Of a DNA stretch of 64,000 nt, positions 9,532-17,454 are shown in pieces. Both the position numbers and the translations under genes were made by a program. Source of the DNA: Kitasatospora sp. Root107 (GTDB taxonomy: Bacteria > Actinomycetota > Actinomycetes > Streptomycetales > Streptomycetaceae); the NCBI RefSeq assembly GCF_001424875.1, contig NZ_LMCT01000012.1, positions 609,513-673,512 on the forward strand. Reading direction: 5' to 3'. The number at the start of each line of letters is the position of its first letter. The stretch's first letter is position 1. The notes below the pieces were generated by a model. The model saw nothing but the letters and a program-made list of their open reading frames with translations. It was not told the origin of the DNA and searched no databases.

Positions 9532-11843
9532 GACTTCTCCTCCTTCTGGGTCGGGGTCTTCCGGGTCGGGGTCTTCTGGGTCTTCTCCGCGAGCAAGGTC
9601 CGGTAAGGGCCAGGGACGGCGGCGAGTTCGGCGGGGGTGCCCTGCTGGACGATCCGGCCGCCGGCCAGCACGACCACCCGGTCGGCGGCCTGAATGGTGC
9701 TCAGCCGGTGGGCCAGCACCAGGCAGGTGGTGCCCCGGCGCCGCAGGTGCTCGTTGACCGCCGCCTCGGTGTGCGCGTCCAGCGCGGAGGTGGCCTCGTC
9801 CAGCACCAGCAGGGCCGGGTCGAGAGCGAGCGCCCTGGCCAGCTCGAGGCGCTGGCGCTCACCACCGGAGAGGTTGCGGGCGTCCTCCTCGATCCGTCCG
9901 CTGTCCAGTCCGCCGCGCCGCGCCACGAGTTCGGCCACCTCGGCGTCGTCCAGCGCGCGCCGCAGGGCGTCCTCGTCGGCGGCCGGGTTCCAGAGCGTCA
10001 GGTTCTCCCGGACGGTCCCCTCGAAGAGCCGCAACTGCTGCTCCACGTAGGCGACCTGACTGGTCACCACCGCACGGTGCCAGTCCTCCCGGGGCCGGCC
10101 GTCCAGCAGCACCTGGCCGGACCAGGGGCTCAGCACCCCGGCCGCGAGCCTGGCCACCGTCGACTTGCCGCTGCCGCTGCCGCCGATCACGGCCACCCAC
10201 TCCCCCGGGCGGATGTGCAGCGAGATCCCGGCCAGCGTGGGCGGCCGGTTCGGGTCGTAGCCGAACTCGACGTCGCGCAGCTCCAGTTCGCCGCTGAGGC
10301 GCGGAGCGGGCTCGGCGTCGTCGGCCGGAGCGTCCAGGATCGGCGTCAGGTACGGGTCGGGCTCGGTGCTCTCGACATCCTCCAGCAGCGCGTTCTGCGC
10401 CCGGGCGATGGTGAACTCCGAAGCAGCGCCCACCAGCTGGCCGATGGGCGAGAGGAAGCCGTTCAGCAGCAGCAGGAAGGCGAGCAGCGTCCCGACCGAG
10501 AGCGAACCGCCGAGCAGCATCGAGGTGCCGGCCACCACCACGGTGGCGGTGGCCGCCGAGTTGAGCGCGCCCGGCAGGGAGAGCGGCACGATGACCGCGG
10601 TGGTGACCCGCTGGCCGGTGTCCATGGCACGGGCCTGCCAGCCGGCCCAGGACCGGAAGAACGAGTCCTCCGCCCCCTCCGCCTTCAGCGTCTCGATCGC
10701 TGACACACCGGCGAACGCGACCCCGTCCCGCTTGTACTGCTCCGCGTGCAGCCGGTGCACCAGCCCGCCGCGCCGCCGGTCCGCGACCCGCAGCGCCAGT
10801 ACGTCCAGCACCGCCACCACGACCGGCACCGCCGCCAGCCGGGGCTCCAGCCAGACCAGCGCGGTCAGGTGGACGGCGGCCGCCGCAGCGGAGGCGGCGG
10901 CAGCAGCTACCCGGTGCGAGAGCAGCATCGCCAGGCCGTCGTTCATCTGCACCCGGGTCACCAGACCGCCCAACTGGCGGCGGTGGAAGAACGATCCGGG
11001 CAGCCGCATCAGCCGCCACAGGAATCCGGCCGAGGCGCGGGCCGCCATCGCCTCCAACACCCGGTTGACCAGGGCCTGTTGGAGCCAGGTACCGAGCAGT
11101 ACCGTCCCGGCCACCGCACCGGCCGCGAGCGCCAGCGGCATCGCCCAGGCCGCCGTACCGTCGATCACCACCGACCGGAGATAGGCCCGCAGCAGGAATG
11201 CCGCCGCGACCCCCGGCACCGCCAGTGTCACGGCCAGCAGCACCGCCAGCAGCAGCGGCCCGGCGAACGCGCGCATCCGCGCCGTCAGCGCCCGCAGCAG
11301 CGGGAAGCGTTGACCGCCGCTCTCGAAGTCCGGTCCGGGTTCGAACCCGACCGCGATCCCGGAGAACGAGTCCCAGAACTCGGCCGGTGTCGCCGAGTAC
11401 GAGCCCAGCGACGGGTCGTTGACGTGCACCCGGCCCCGCTTGACGCCCTCGAAGATCGCGAAGTGCGGGCCGGTGACCAGGACCATCGACGGAACCTGCA
11501 CGCCCTCGAGACCGAGCAGCCGGTCCTCCGTCCGGACCACTCGACGGCCCCGGGCGAGCAGCCCGTACCGGCCGGCCGCCCTGGCGACCGCAGCCGCACT
11601 GACCCCGTCCCGGCTCACCCCACAGGACCGGGAGGCCTCCTGGAGCGTCACCCGGCGGCCGAACGCACCCAGCACCACGGCCAGGCAGGCAGCGCCGCAG
11701 TCCTGTTCCTCCATCTGCGGCACCACCGGCGTCCGCAGGTAGCGGCGCGCCTTGCGTCCGGCGGACGGCTTCGGCCGCTCGTCCTTCACCACCGGCGCCA
11801 CCGGCTCCACCGCAGCCGCCGTCTCGCGGACGTCGAGGCTCAT
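9528..11843 (-). CDS. peptidase-containing ABC transporter (C39 leader peptidase)
   Basis: A 771-residue PCAT-type exporter. The N-terminal C39 papain-like peptidase has an intact triad: Cys49 in EQDCGAAC, His127 in GPHFAIFEG and Asp143 in VNDPS. The membrane domain follows, then an ATPase with GGSGSGKST, LSGGERQR and LVLDEATSAL. C39 domains cut leader peptides behind double-glycine-type sites, and the precursor at 14246 has a matching ELDSVNAG segment. The ATG at 11843 overlaps the stop of the HlyD-like gene (ATGA), fixing the start; the longer open frame above it is the shadow of that gene. It is therefore the likely maturation protease and export pump of the RiPP. Confidence 0.93.
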   Translation of the reverse strand: MSLDVRETAAAVEPVAPVVKDERPKPSAGRKARRYLRTPVVPQMEEQDCGAACLAVVLGAFGRRVTLQEASRSCGVSRDGVSAAAVARAAGRYGLLARGRRVVRTEDRLLGLEGVQVPSMVLVTGPHFAIFEGVKRGRVHVNDPSLGSYSATPAEFWDSFSGIAVGFEPGPDFESGGQRFPLLRALTARMRAFAGPLLLAVLLAVTLAVPGVAAAFLLRAYLRSVVIDGTAAWAMPLALAAGAVAGTVLLGTWLQQALVNRVLEAMAARASAGFLWRLMRLPGSFFHRRQLGGLVTRVQMNDGLAMLLSHRVAAAAASAAAAAVHLTALVWLEPRLAAVPVVVAVLDVLALRVADRRRGGLVHRLHAEQYKRDGVAFAGVSAIETLKAEGAEDSFFRSWAGWQARAMDTGQRVTTAVIVPLSLPGALNSAATATVVVAGTSMLLGGSLSVGTLLAFLLLLNGFLSPIGQLVGAASEFTIARAQNALLEDVESTEPDPYLTPILDAPADDAEPAPRLSGELELRDVEFGYDPNRPPTLAGISLHIRPGEWVAVIGGSGSGKSTVARLAAGVLSPWSGQVLLDGRPREDWHRAVVTSQVAYVEQQLRLFEGTVRENLTLWNPAADEDALRRALDDAEVAELVARRGGLDSGRIEEDARNLSGGERQRLELARALALDPALLVLDEATSALDAHTEAAVNEHLRRRGTTCLVLAHRLSTIQAADRVVVLAGGRIVQQGTPAELAAVPGPYRTLLAEKTQKTPTRKTPTQKEEKS

Positions 11844-12706
11844 CGCCCGGCCCCCGATCCGAACACGGCCTGGTACGGATGCCGGGCACCCAGGTCGACG
11901 GAGACCGTCAGCGGCAACGGGCCGCGCAACTGTCCCGCGGCGGCCGGAATTCTGGCGTATGCCGTCCAGACCGGGGCCGCCCCGGCGGGCAGGCCGGGCA
12001 CCGGCACGGTGAACGTCCCGTCCAGCGAGTCGGCCCGGACCGGCAGGGCGTCCGCCGCAGTGATCGTGGCCTCGACCGTCCCCAACCCGGGCACCGGCAC
12101 CAGCACCGTCCGGCCCAGCGTGAGCTGGCCCGCGTCCTTCAGCGAGGTGGCAAAGATCCGTACGGTCTCCGGCAGTCGGGCGACATCCAGGGCGACGACG
12201 GCCGCCCCGGGCGCGAGCGTGCTGCCGGGTGTGGCGAGCAGCGCGGTGACCGTGCCGCCGGACGGCGCCCGGACAACGAGCTCCTCGCCCGCCGGCGTCC
12301 GGAGCAGTGCTACGACCTGACCCTGCGTCACCAGTGCGCCGGTGCCGACCTGGTAGGCCAGCAGCGCACCCGCCTGGTCGGCCCGTACGGTCTCCGGGGC
12401 CGCGCCGTGGGCGAGCACCGCCGGCAGCGCGAGCGTGTGCGGCAGGGCGCCGAACACCGCCCAGCCGCCGCCCGCACCGACCGCGAGCAGCAGCGCGGCG
12501 GTGGCGGCCCGGAGCCGGGCACCGACCAGTCCGACCGGGCGGTCCAGCCCGGGTTCCAGGACTGCGGCAGCCCGGGCCGCCGCGACGGCGGTGGCTCCCT
12601 TCGTGCCCACGGTCGGCTGCTCGGTGTCCGGGCCGTTGGGCCTGGTCGCGACGGTCACGTTCTCCCCACTCTCCGAGGTCCGCTTGCTGGTTGCTGTAGC
12701 GCTCAT
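11840..12706 (-). CDS. HlyD-like adaptor of the peptide exporter
   Basis: A 288-residue membrane-anchored adaptor. Residues 1-60 are cytoplasmic and low in complexity, one transmembrane segment lies near residues 66-86 (ALLLAVGAGGGWAVFG), and the rest is an extracytoplasmic barrel-sandwich (lipoyl-like) domain with the half-motifs LAYQVGTGALVTQGQVVALL and GGTVTALLATPGSTL. Such proteins occur as the secretion subunit of NHLM-type bacteriocin systems. I chose the ATG at 12706 because it overlaps the P450 stop as ATGA, and the stop overlaps the next gene the same way. The long coiled-coil hairpin of Gram-negative HlyD is absent, as expected for a one-membrane cell. Confidence 0.82.
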   Translation of the reverse strand: MSATATSKRTSESGENVTVATRPNGPDTEQPTVGTKGATAVAAARAAAVLEPGLDRPVGLVGARLRAATAALLLAVGAGGGWAVFGALPHTLALPAVLAHGAAPETVRADQAGALLAYQVGTGALVTQGQVVALLRTPAGEELVVRAPSGGTVTALLATPGSTLAPGAAVVALDVARLPETVRIFATSLKDAGQLTLGRTVLVPVPGLGTVEATITAADALPVRADSLDGTFTVPVPGLPAGAAPVWTAYARIPAAAGQLRGPLPLTVSVDLGARHPYQAVFGSGAGR

Positions 12707-13968
12707 GGCCGCCCCGCCCCTGCCAGAGCCGCCACTGCCTGCTGCGGGCACCGCAGCGGCAGTTCACGCATCCCGCCGAAGACGAACTGCGTGCTCCACG
12801 GCACGGTCTGCTCGGTGAGCGGCGTACTCAAGTCACGCGTCCGCCCCGCCTCGGCCAGGCCGCGCAGCACCGCAGCACCCGCCATCAACGAGAGCGGTGC
12901 CCCCAGGCAGTGGTGCGGGCCGTGGCCGAAGGCGAGGTGACGCGTCTCCGCTCGGCCCGGGTCGAAGACGTCCGGATCGGCGAAGCGACGTGGGTCCCGG
13001 TTGGCCGCCGCGTACAGCAGCAGTGCGACCCGGCCGGCCGGGACGACGGTGTCGCCGAGGGTGATCTCGTGGGTGAGGGCGCGCGCGCTGGCGCGCACCG
13101 GACTGCCCAGGCGCTGGGCCTCGTCGAAGACCGCTTCGGCCCGGTCGGGCCGGCTTCGGATCAGTTCGGCGAGGTCCGGGGTACGGAGCAACTGCCAGAC
13201 GGCCAGGGCCAGTCCGGAGGTCAGTGTCTCCAGCCCGTTGGCGAGCAGCATGACCACGAAGGCGAGCAGGTCCTCGCCGTCCAGGCGGCCCTCGGCCCGC
13301 GCGACGGTGAGCCGGCTGATCAGGTCGTCCCCCGGATCGGCGGCGCGGGCGGCGCACAGTTCCTCGACGTAGCTGCGGAACTCCTCGAACTCGGCGTCCA
13401 GTTCGGCGATCCGAGCCGGACCGGCCGGGTCGTCCTGGCTGCCGAAGTCGTCGAGGAGCGAGCGTGCCACCAGACCGGCCCAGCCGGTGACGCGCTTCTG
13501 TTCGGAGTCGGGGATGTCCAGGATCGCGCAGGAGACGGCCACCGGCAGCGGCACGGCGAGGTCGGCGACCACGTCGAACTCCCCTGCCGCGAGCAGCGGT
13601 TCGAGCATCCGGGCCGTCGTGCTCTCGATCCGGTGACGCATCTGCTCCAGGCGACGGGCGCTGAAGGCGGTGGTGGCGAGCCGCTTGAGCCGGGTGTGGT
13701 CGGCGCCGTCGCGCATCGGGAGCATCCGGTTGACGATCCGGGCCAGGGCGGTGGAACCGGCCCTGGGCAGACCGACGGTGGTCGGGTCGACGGCCGTCCC
13801 CGGGTGCATCAGGACGGTGATGATCTCCTGGTAGCCGGAGACGACATGGACCCGGCCGAGGTCCAGCACCGGCGCCTCGGCCAGCAGGCGGCGGTAGAGC
13901 GCGGGCGGGTCCTGCTGGGCGGCGGGCTGCTGGATGAACCGCGTCAGCTCCTGCCGGAGGTTCTCCAT
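12703..13968 (-). CDS. cytochrome P450 of the RiPP cluster
   Basis: A 421-residue bacterial class I P450. Visible are the ExxR motif (EAQR), an I-helix segment LLANGLETLTSG, and the heme loop FGHGPHHCLGAPL with Cys354 as iron ligand. The I-helix has Leu-Glu-Thr-Leu where acid-Thr-Thr is common, a modest deviation. No dedicated ferredoxin is encoded nearby, so electrons must come from shared partners. The ATG at 13968 has AAGGAG upstream; a GTG at 13986 is possible but would lie in that ribosome site. It is the first gene after the precursor and is coupled to the adaptor gene. Hydroxylation or crosslinking of the modified core is the expected role; the target residue cannot be told from sequence. 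Confidence 0.93.
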   Translation of the reverse strand: MENLRQELTRFIQQPAAQQDPPALYRRLLAEAPVLDLGRVHVVSGYQEIITVLMHPGTAVDPTTVGLPRAGSTALARIVNRMLPMRDGADHTRLKRLATTAFSARRLEQMRHRIESTTARMLEPLLAAGEFDVVADLAVPLPVAVSCAILDIPDSEQKRVTGWAGLVARSLLDDFGSQDDPAGPARIAELDAEFEEFRSYVEELCAARAADPGDDLISRLTVARAEGRLDGEDLLAFVVMLLANGLETLTSGLALAVWQLLRTPDLAELIRSRPDRAEAVFDEAQRLGSPVRASARALTHEITLGDTVVPAGRVALLLYAAANRDPRRFADPDVFDPGRAETRHLAFGHGPHHCLGAPLSLMAGAAVLRGLAEAGRTRDLSTPLTEQTVPWSTQFVFGGMRELPLRCPQQAVAALAGAGRP

Positions 13969-14029
13969 GGCCCGGCTCTCCTTCACTGCTGGTCGGTGGC
14001 CCGTCTGAGGGCGGGAGGGTGGAAGCAGG

Positions 14030-14071
14030 GTGCCGCGGTGACCCCACCCGAGGGCGGGCTCACCGCGGCAC
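14030..14071 (-). terminator. attenuator hairpin between precursor gene and modification operon
   Basis: Perfect 12-bp arms (GTGCCGCGGTGA at 14030-14041 and its complement at 14060-14071) enclose an 18-nt loop that can form a second G/C-rich stem. It begins 10 bases past the precursor stop. Partial termination here would give more precursor mRNA than enzyme mRNA, a common arrangement in RiPP operons. Confidence 0.7.
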
Positions 14072-14081
14072 AGGACCCGAA

Positions 14082-14246
14082 TTACTCGGCCGAGACCTCG
14101 GCGACGGAGTTGGACACCGAGCTGAAGCTCGAGACCGGGCAGGCGGCGCAGGCCAGCGAGCTGACGGAGACGCCGGCGTTGACGCTGTCCAGCTCCTCGA
14201 TCTCGATGTCGAACTGGTCGTTCGCGGCGATGTTGTTGTCAGCCAT
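14082..14246 (-). CDS. RiPP precursor peptide, serine-rich core
   Basis: A 54-residue peptide starting at ATG 14246 with GAAGGGAG in front. Residues 1-25 are an acidic leader (FDIEIEELDSVNAG), and residues 26-54 the likely core. The leader end E18-L19-D-S-V22-N-A-G25 fits the spacing of double-glycine sites (Glu -8, Leu -7, Val -4) except that -2 is Ala. The core has ten Ser, two Cys (33 and 36, in LACAACPV) and no Thr, with SS pairs at 29-30, 39-40 and 42-43. Cys would give thiazoles; Ser could become oxazole or dehydroalanine. The acidic leader resembles those of azole peptides. It heads the operon that encodes the YcaO, LanM-like, SagB and C39 enzymes, so the assignment rests on position, leader and composition together. 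The product itself is not known to me. Confidence 0.88.
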   Translation of the reverse strand: MADNNIAANDQFDIEIEELDSVNAGVSVSSLACAACPVSSFSSVSNSVAEVSAE

Positions 14247-14352
14247 GGTGGGCTCCCTTCGGGGTGTGGCGCCGGCCCCGGCGGGGCTGGTCACCATCGG
14301 CGCCGATTTCGCTTTCCGGCTTTTTCTCCGGCTCGTTTTCGGCGATGAGGAA

Positions 14353-14383
14353 ACTATGCACCCGACACCCGGAAGTGCGTCAG
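14353..14383 (-). promoter_or_regulatory. possible promoter of the precursor operon
   Basis: On the minus strand CTGACG (14383-14378) and CATAGT (14358-14353) are separated by 19 bases and lie about 110 bases before the precursor start. The match to the vegetative consensus is weak, so this is only a candidate. Confidence 0.25.
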
Positions 14384-14410
14384 TAGGGGATGTCAGGAAC
14401 CCACCTCTGC

Positions 14411-14440
14411 AAAATGCCATACATTCACCCATGACATTTT
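14411..14440. promoter_or_regulatory. inverted repeat in the divergent promoter region
   Basis: AAAATGCCAT (14411-14420) and ATGACATTTT (14431-14440) form an inverted repeat matching at 9 of 10 positions, with centres 20 bp (two helical turns) apart. It is A/T-rich in a G/C-rich background and lies between the precursor gene and the divergent ABC genes. This is the shape expected for a dimeric regulator site that could control both directions. No regulator gene is present in the cluster. Confidence 0.5.
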
Positions 14441-14509
14441 GAACATGCCCTGACCTGCACTGATAGTGCCACTTGCCTTATACGGGCACCCCGGTTCACC
14501 CTGTATTGC

Positions 14510-15451
14510 ATGACACCCATCACTGACCCGGGAATTCCCGGGGAACCGGCCGTAGAGGTGCGCGACCTGCGGCGCAGCTACGGCGATTACGAAGCCGTCC
14601 GCGGCATTTCCTTCTCGGTCGCGCGAGGCGAACTGTTCGCCCTGCTGGGCACCAACGGCGCCGGCAAGACCACCACCCTGGAGGTCCTGGAGGGGTACTC
14701 ACCGCCGAGCTCGGGCACTGTCCGGGTGCTGGGCCTGGACCCGTACACCCAGGGCGCCCTGGTCCGGCGACGGACCGGCGTGATGCTCCAGGAGGGCGGC
14801 TTCTTCAAGGAGCTCACCGTCCGGGAGACCGTCGACTCCTGGCGGTCCTTCATCTCCGGCGCCCAGCCTGCCGCCCAGGTACTCGACCGGGTCGGCCTCA
14901 CCGAACGGGCGGGCACCAGGGTGGCCCAGCTCTCCGGCGGCGAGCGGCGCCGGCTGGACCTCGCGCTGGCCGTGCTGAACACCCCGGAACTGCTGTTCCT
15001 GGACGAGCCGACCACCGGCATGGACCCGGAGGCCCGGCGGGCCACCTGGCGACTCGTCACCGAACTCCGGGCGGCCGGCACGACCGTCCTGCTCACCACC
15101 CACTACCTGGAGGAGGCCCAGCAGTTGGCCGACCGGGTGGCCATCATGGACCGGGGGCAGCTGGCCGCCGTCGGGACGGTCGAGGAGGTGCTGTCCGGGC
15201 ACGGCACCCGGATCACCTTCCCCCTCCCGGCCGGCCTCAACTCCTCCCAACTCCCCCCAGTCCTGGGTGAGTTGCCGACCGTCACCGACGGCACGGTGCT
15301 CTACACCGTGGCCCGGACGGCTCCCGCACTGGCCGCCCTGCACACCTGGGCGGCGGAGCTGGACGTCGAGCTGGACGGCATCGAGGCCCGCAACGCCTCC
15401 CTCGAAGACGTCTTCCTGGAACTGGCCCACGAAAAGGCGGAGACCCGATGA
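14510..15451 (+). CDS. ABC transporter ATP-binding protein (possible self-immunity)
   Basis: A 313-residue ATPase of the drug/antibiotic-exporter type that works with ABC-2 permeases. It shows Walker A GTNGAGKTT, signature LSGGERRR and Walker B LLFLDEPTTGMDPEA, followed by the switch histidine in TTHYLEE. The C-terminal 80 residues form the regulatory extension typical of this class. It is transcribed divergently from the precursor, with no clear ribosome site before the ATG and a TATACG box about 27 bases upstream, so a very short leader is possible. Its stop overlaps the permease start. In RiPP clusters such pairs commonly protect the producer; that function is inferred from position. Confidence 0.88.
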   Translation: MTPITDPGIPGEPAVEVRDLRRSYGDYEAVRGISFSVARGELFALLGTNGAGKTTTLEVLEGYSPPSSGTVRVLGLDPYTQGALVRRRTGVMLQEGGFFKELTVRETVDSWRSFISGAQPAAQVLDRVGLTERAGTRVAQLSGGERRRLDLALAVLNTPELLFLDEPTTGMDPEARRATWRLVTELRAAGTTVLLTTHYLEEAQQLADRVAIMDRGQLAAVGTVEEVLSGHGTRITFPLPAGLNSSQLPPVLGELPTVTDGTVLYTVARTAPALAALHTWAAELDVELDGIEARNASLEDVFLELAHEKAETR

Positions 15452-16293
15452 CCACCGCGACCACCACCGCATCCCGCCAGCACCTGGCCTGGCCCGCCTA
15501 CGCGCGCGGCCAGTTCCTGCTCTCCTGGCGGGTGTTCTGGCGCAACCGGCGCTCGACCTTCATCGGCTTCCTGCTGCCGGTCCTGCTCAACCTGGTGGTC
15601 GCGGCCCCGCTGCGCGACCAGCAGATCGCCGGGGTGAACGCGGCGGCCTACAGCACGGTCGGGTTCATCGGCTTCGCGCTGGTGACCTCGTTCATCAACC
15701 TGCTGAACGGCGTGGTGGCACGACGGGACGACCTGGTGCTCAAGCGCCTGCGCGGCACCGAGGTCCCGCCGACGGCGATCTTCGCCGGGCAGTTCGGCGC
15801 GGCCGGCGCCGTGGTCCTGCTCCAGGTGCTGGTCCTCGGCGGACTGTCGGTGGTCTGGTTCGACGCCCCGCTGCCCGCCGACCCGCTGCTCCTCCTGCTG
15901 GCCCTGACCGGCGGCTTCCTGCTCTTCGCCGTCCTGGCGGTGGCCCTCTCCGGCCTCACCCCCAGCGCGGAGGCTGCACCGATGATCGCCACCCCGGTCC
16001 TGCTGATCTGCATGTTCGGCAGCGGCGTGGTCGCCCCCCTCAGCTCCATGCCGCACTGGCTACAGGCCCCCGCCCACAACCTCCCGCTCGCCCCCGTGGT
16101 GGAGACCCTGCGCACCGCCTGGTTCGGCCGCGGCTTCGGCCCGGAGTCCTGGGACAGCGCCCCGCTCCCCACCCTCGACCTCCTGCACACCTGGCAGCAC
16201 GCAGCCCCGGCCCTGCTGGTGATCGCCGCCTGGACCGCCGGCGCAGCCGTCCTGGGCCGCCGCCTCTTCCGCTGGGAGCCCCGCCACGGCTGA
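15448..16293 (+). CDS. ABC-2 type transporter permease
   Basis: A 281-residue integral membrane protein with about six hydrophobic segments and the ABC-2 pattern: an N-terminal amphipathic part, a first helix at about residues 30-55 (STFIGFLLPVLLNLVVAA), and a late segment with PLSSMPHWLQAPAHNLPLAPVVETLR typical of drug-export permeases. ATG 15448 overlaps the ATPase stop by four bases, so the two are made together. With the ATPase it should form an efflux or immunity pump next to the RiPP operon. Nothing in the sequence identifies the substrate. Confidence 0.87.
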   Translation: MTTATTTASRQHLAWPAYARGQFLLSWRVFWRNRRSTFIGFLLPVLLNLVVAAPLRDQQIAGVNAAAYSTVGFIGFALVTSFINLLNGVVARRDDLVLKRLRGTEVPPTAIFAGQFGAAGAVVLLQVLVLGGLSVVWFDAPLPADPLLLLLALTGGFLLFAVLAVALSGLTPSAEAAPMIATPVLLICMFGSGVVAPLSSMPHWLQAPAHNLPLAPVVETLRTAWFGRGFGPESWDSAPLPTLDLLHTWQHAAPALLVIAAWTAGAAVLGRRLFRWEPRHG

Positions 16294-16410
16294 GGGTGGG
16301 TCAGCGGCACTGCCCCACAACCGTCGGTTCACCTCGCCCGCCACGGTGATCTGCACGCCGCCGGTCGGCCGAACCCCGGTCCGGCGGCTTGCCCTAGCGC
16401 ACGGGGCCGG

Positions 16411-16524
16411 AACGGACCTTCCATCAGGACCCGCTGTTCGCCTTCCGCCTGCTCGCCGACATCGGCCTGTGTGCGCTGTCCCCGGCCGTGAACCGAGGAG
16501 CCACCGGCGTGATCCTCGATCGTG
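16411..16524 (+). pseudogene. remnant of a DUF2254 membrane protein
   Basis: In one frame the segment TFHQDPLFAFRLLADIG followed by LCALSPAVN matches what I recall of the conserved C-terminal motif of DUF2254 membrane proteins. No open frame continues to either side. I see no intact gene elsewhere in 16294-16694, so this is read as a decayed fragment. Confidence 0.45.
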
Positions 16525-16694
16525 TTCGGCACCGTGGCTTCCCGTGCCTTCGGGCCACCGGCCGACAGCAGTGCTCAGGGCGCGGCACGGTCCCGGCATG
16601 CTGCCCGCCGCTCACGGTGTCAGCCTGGAGGTAGAAGGCCTTCCCTCCAAAGGTCTGCGCTCCGGCGGGACCTTGTCTCAGAAGGAGCCCGAAC

Positions 16695-17114
16695 ATGGCC
16701 AGCAACGCCAGTGGAGCACCTGCCCAGACTTCCCGACGGCCGTTTGTCACCGGCTGGACCACTTTCGCCGCCGTTCTGATGATCTTCGGCGGTGCCATGG
16801 CGATCTTCGAGGGGATCGCCGCCATCGCGAAGGACGATCTGCTCGTCGTCACCCGCGACTACGCCTTCCGGATGAACACCACCGGCTGGGGCTGGATCCA
16901 CCTCATCCTGGGCATCCTCATCGTGCTGGCGGGCATCGCCCTCTTCAGCGGAGCCCTGTGGGCACGCATCATCGGTGTCGCCCTCGCCGGGCTGAGCATG
17001 GTGGCGAACTTCCTGTGGCTGCCCTACTACCCCTTCTGGGCCATCGTCCTGATCGCCCTCGACGTCTTCGTCATCTGGGCACTGTGCGCCGGCACCACCA
17101 GAGAAGCCCCGTAG
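16695..17114 (+). CDS. DUF7144-type small membrane protein
   Basis: A 139-residue protein with four hydrophobic segments. After a short polar start come GWTTFAAVLMIFGGAMAIFEG, a loop with a Tyr/Phe-rich stretch, then WIHLILGILIVLAGIALF, a third helix around WARIIGVALAGLSMVA, and a last helix ending VFVIWALCAGTT. This is the pattern of an actinobacterial family of unknown function (DUF7144). GAAGGAG stands before the ATG. It stands alone, followed by its own hairpin terminator, and I see no functional link to the neighbouring cluster. Confidence 0.85.
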   Translation: MASNASGAPAQTSRRPFVTGWTTFAAVLMIFGGAMAIFEGIAAIAKDDLLVVTRDYAFRMNTTGWGWIHLILGILIVLAGIALFSGALWARIIGVALAGLSMVANFLWLPYYPFWAIVLIALDVFVIWALCAGTTREAP

Positions 17115-17160
17115 GCCTGAACTCCTCCACCGAGCACGGGGGCGGTGCACCTACGGCTCG

Positions 17161-17184
17161 CGCGGGAGCCTTACCGCTCCCGCG
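17161..17184 (+). terminator. hairpin terminator after the DUF7144 gene
   Basis: CGCGGGAGC (17161-17169) and GCTCCCGCG (17176-17184) form a 9-bp stem with a 6-nt loop, 46 bases after the stop. The rest of 17115-17454 holds no gene I can recognise. Confidence 0.6.
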
Positions 17185-17454
17185 CCGGCCGTTGGCAGAT
17201 GATGGCGGCGAGCACATCCCCGCAGGTCCGGGCCATCCTCCCGTTGGGACGGCCCTGAATCGCCGGTTCAGTCGTGTTTTGCGGGGTTGTCGCTTCCCTG
17301 CAAGCGCACCCGGATCAAGAAGAAGGCCGGCCTCTGCGGTGAACCCGCGCCGGCCGCCCGCGCTCCGGTGCGGCCCTTCGCCCTCTACCCGCGTACGGCC
17401 CTTCCGGGCAGCTGCAATCCCGCGCGGCAGAAGGCTCACCCGCCGCTACGTGGT

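Noticed and set aside
14082..16293. Thiopeptide cluster
   Set aside because: No LanB-type dehydratase pair and no [4+2] pyridine synthase gene is present.
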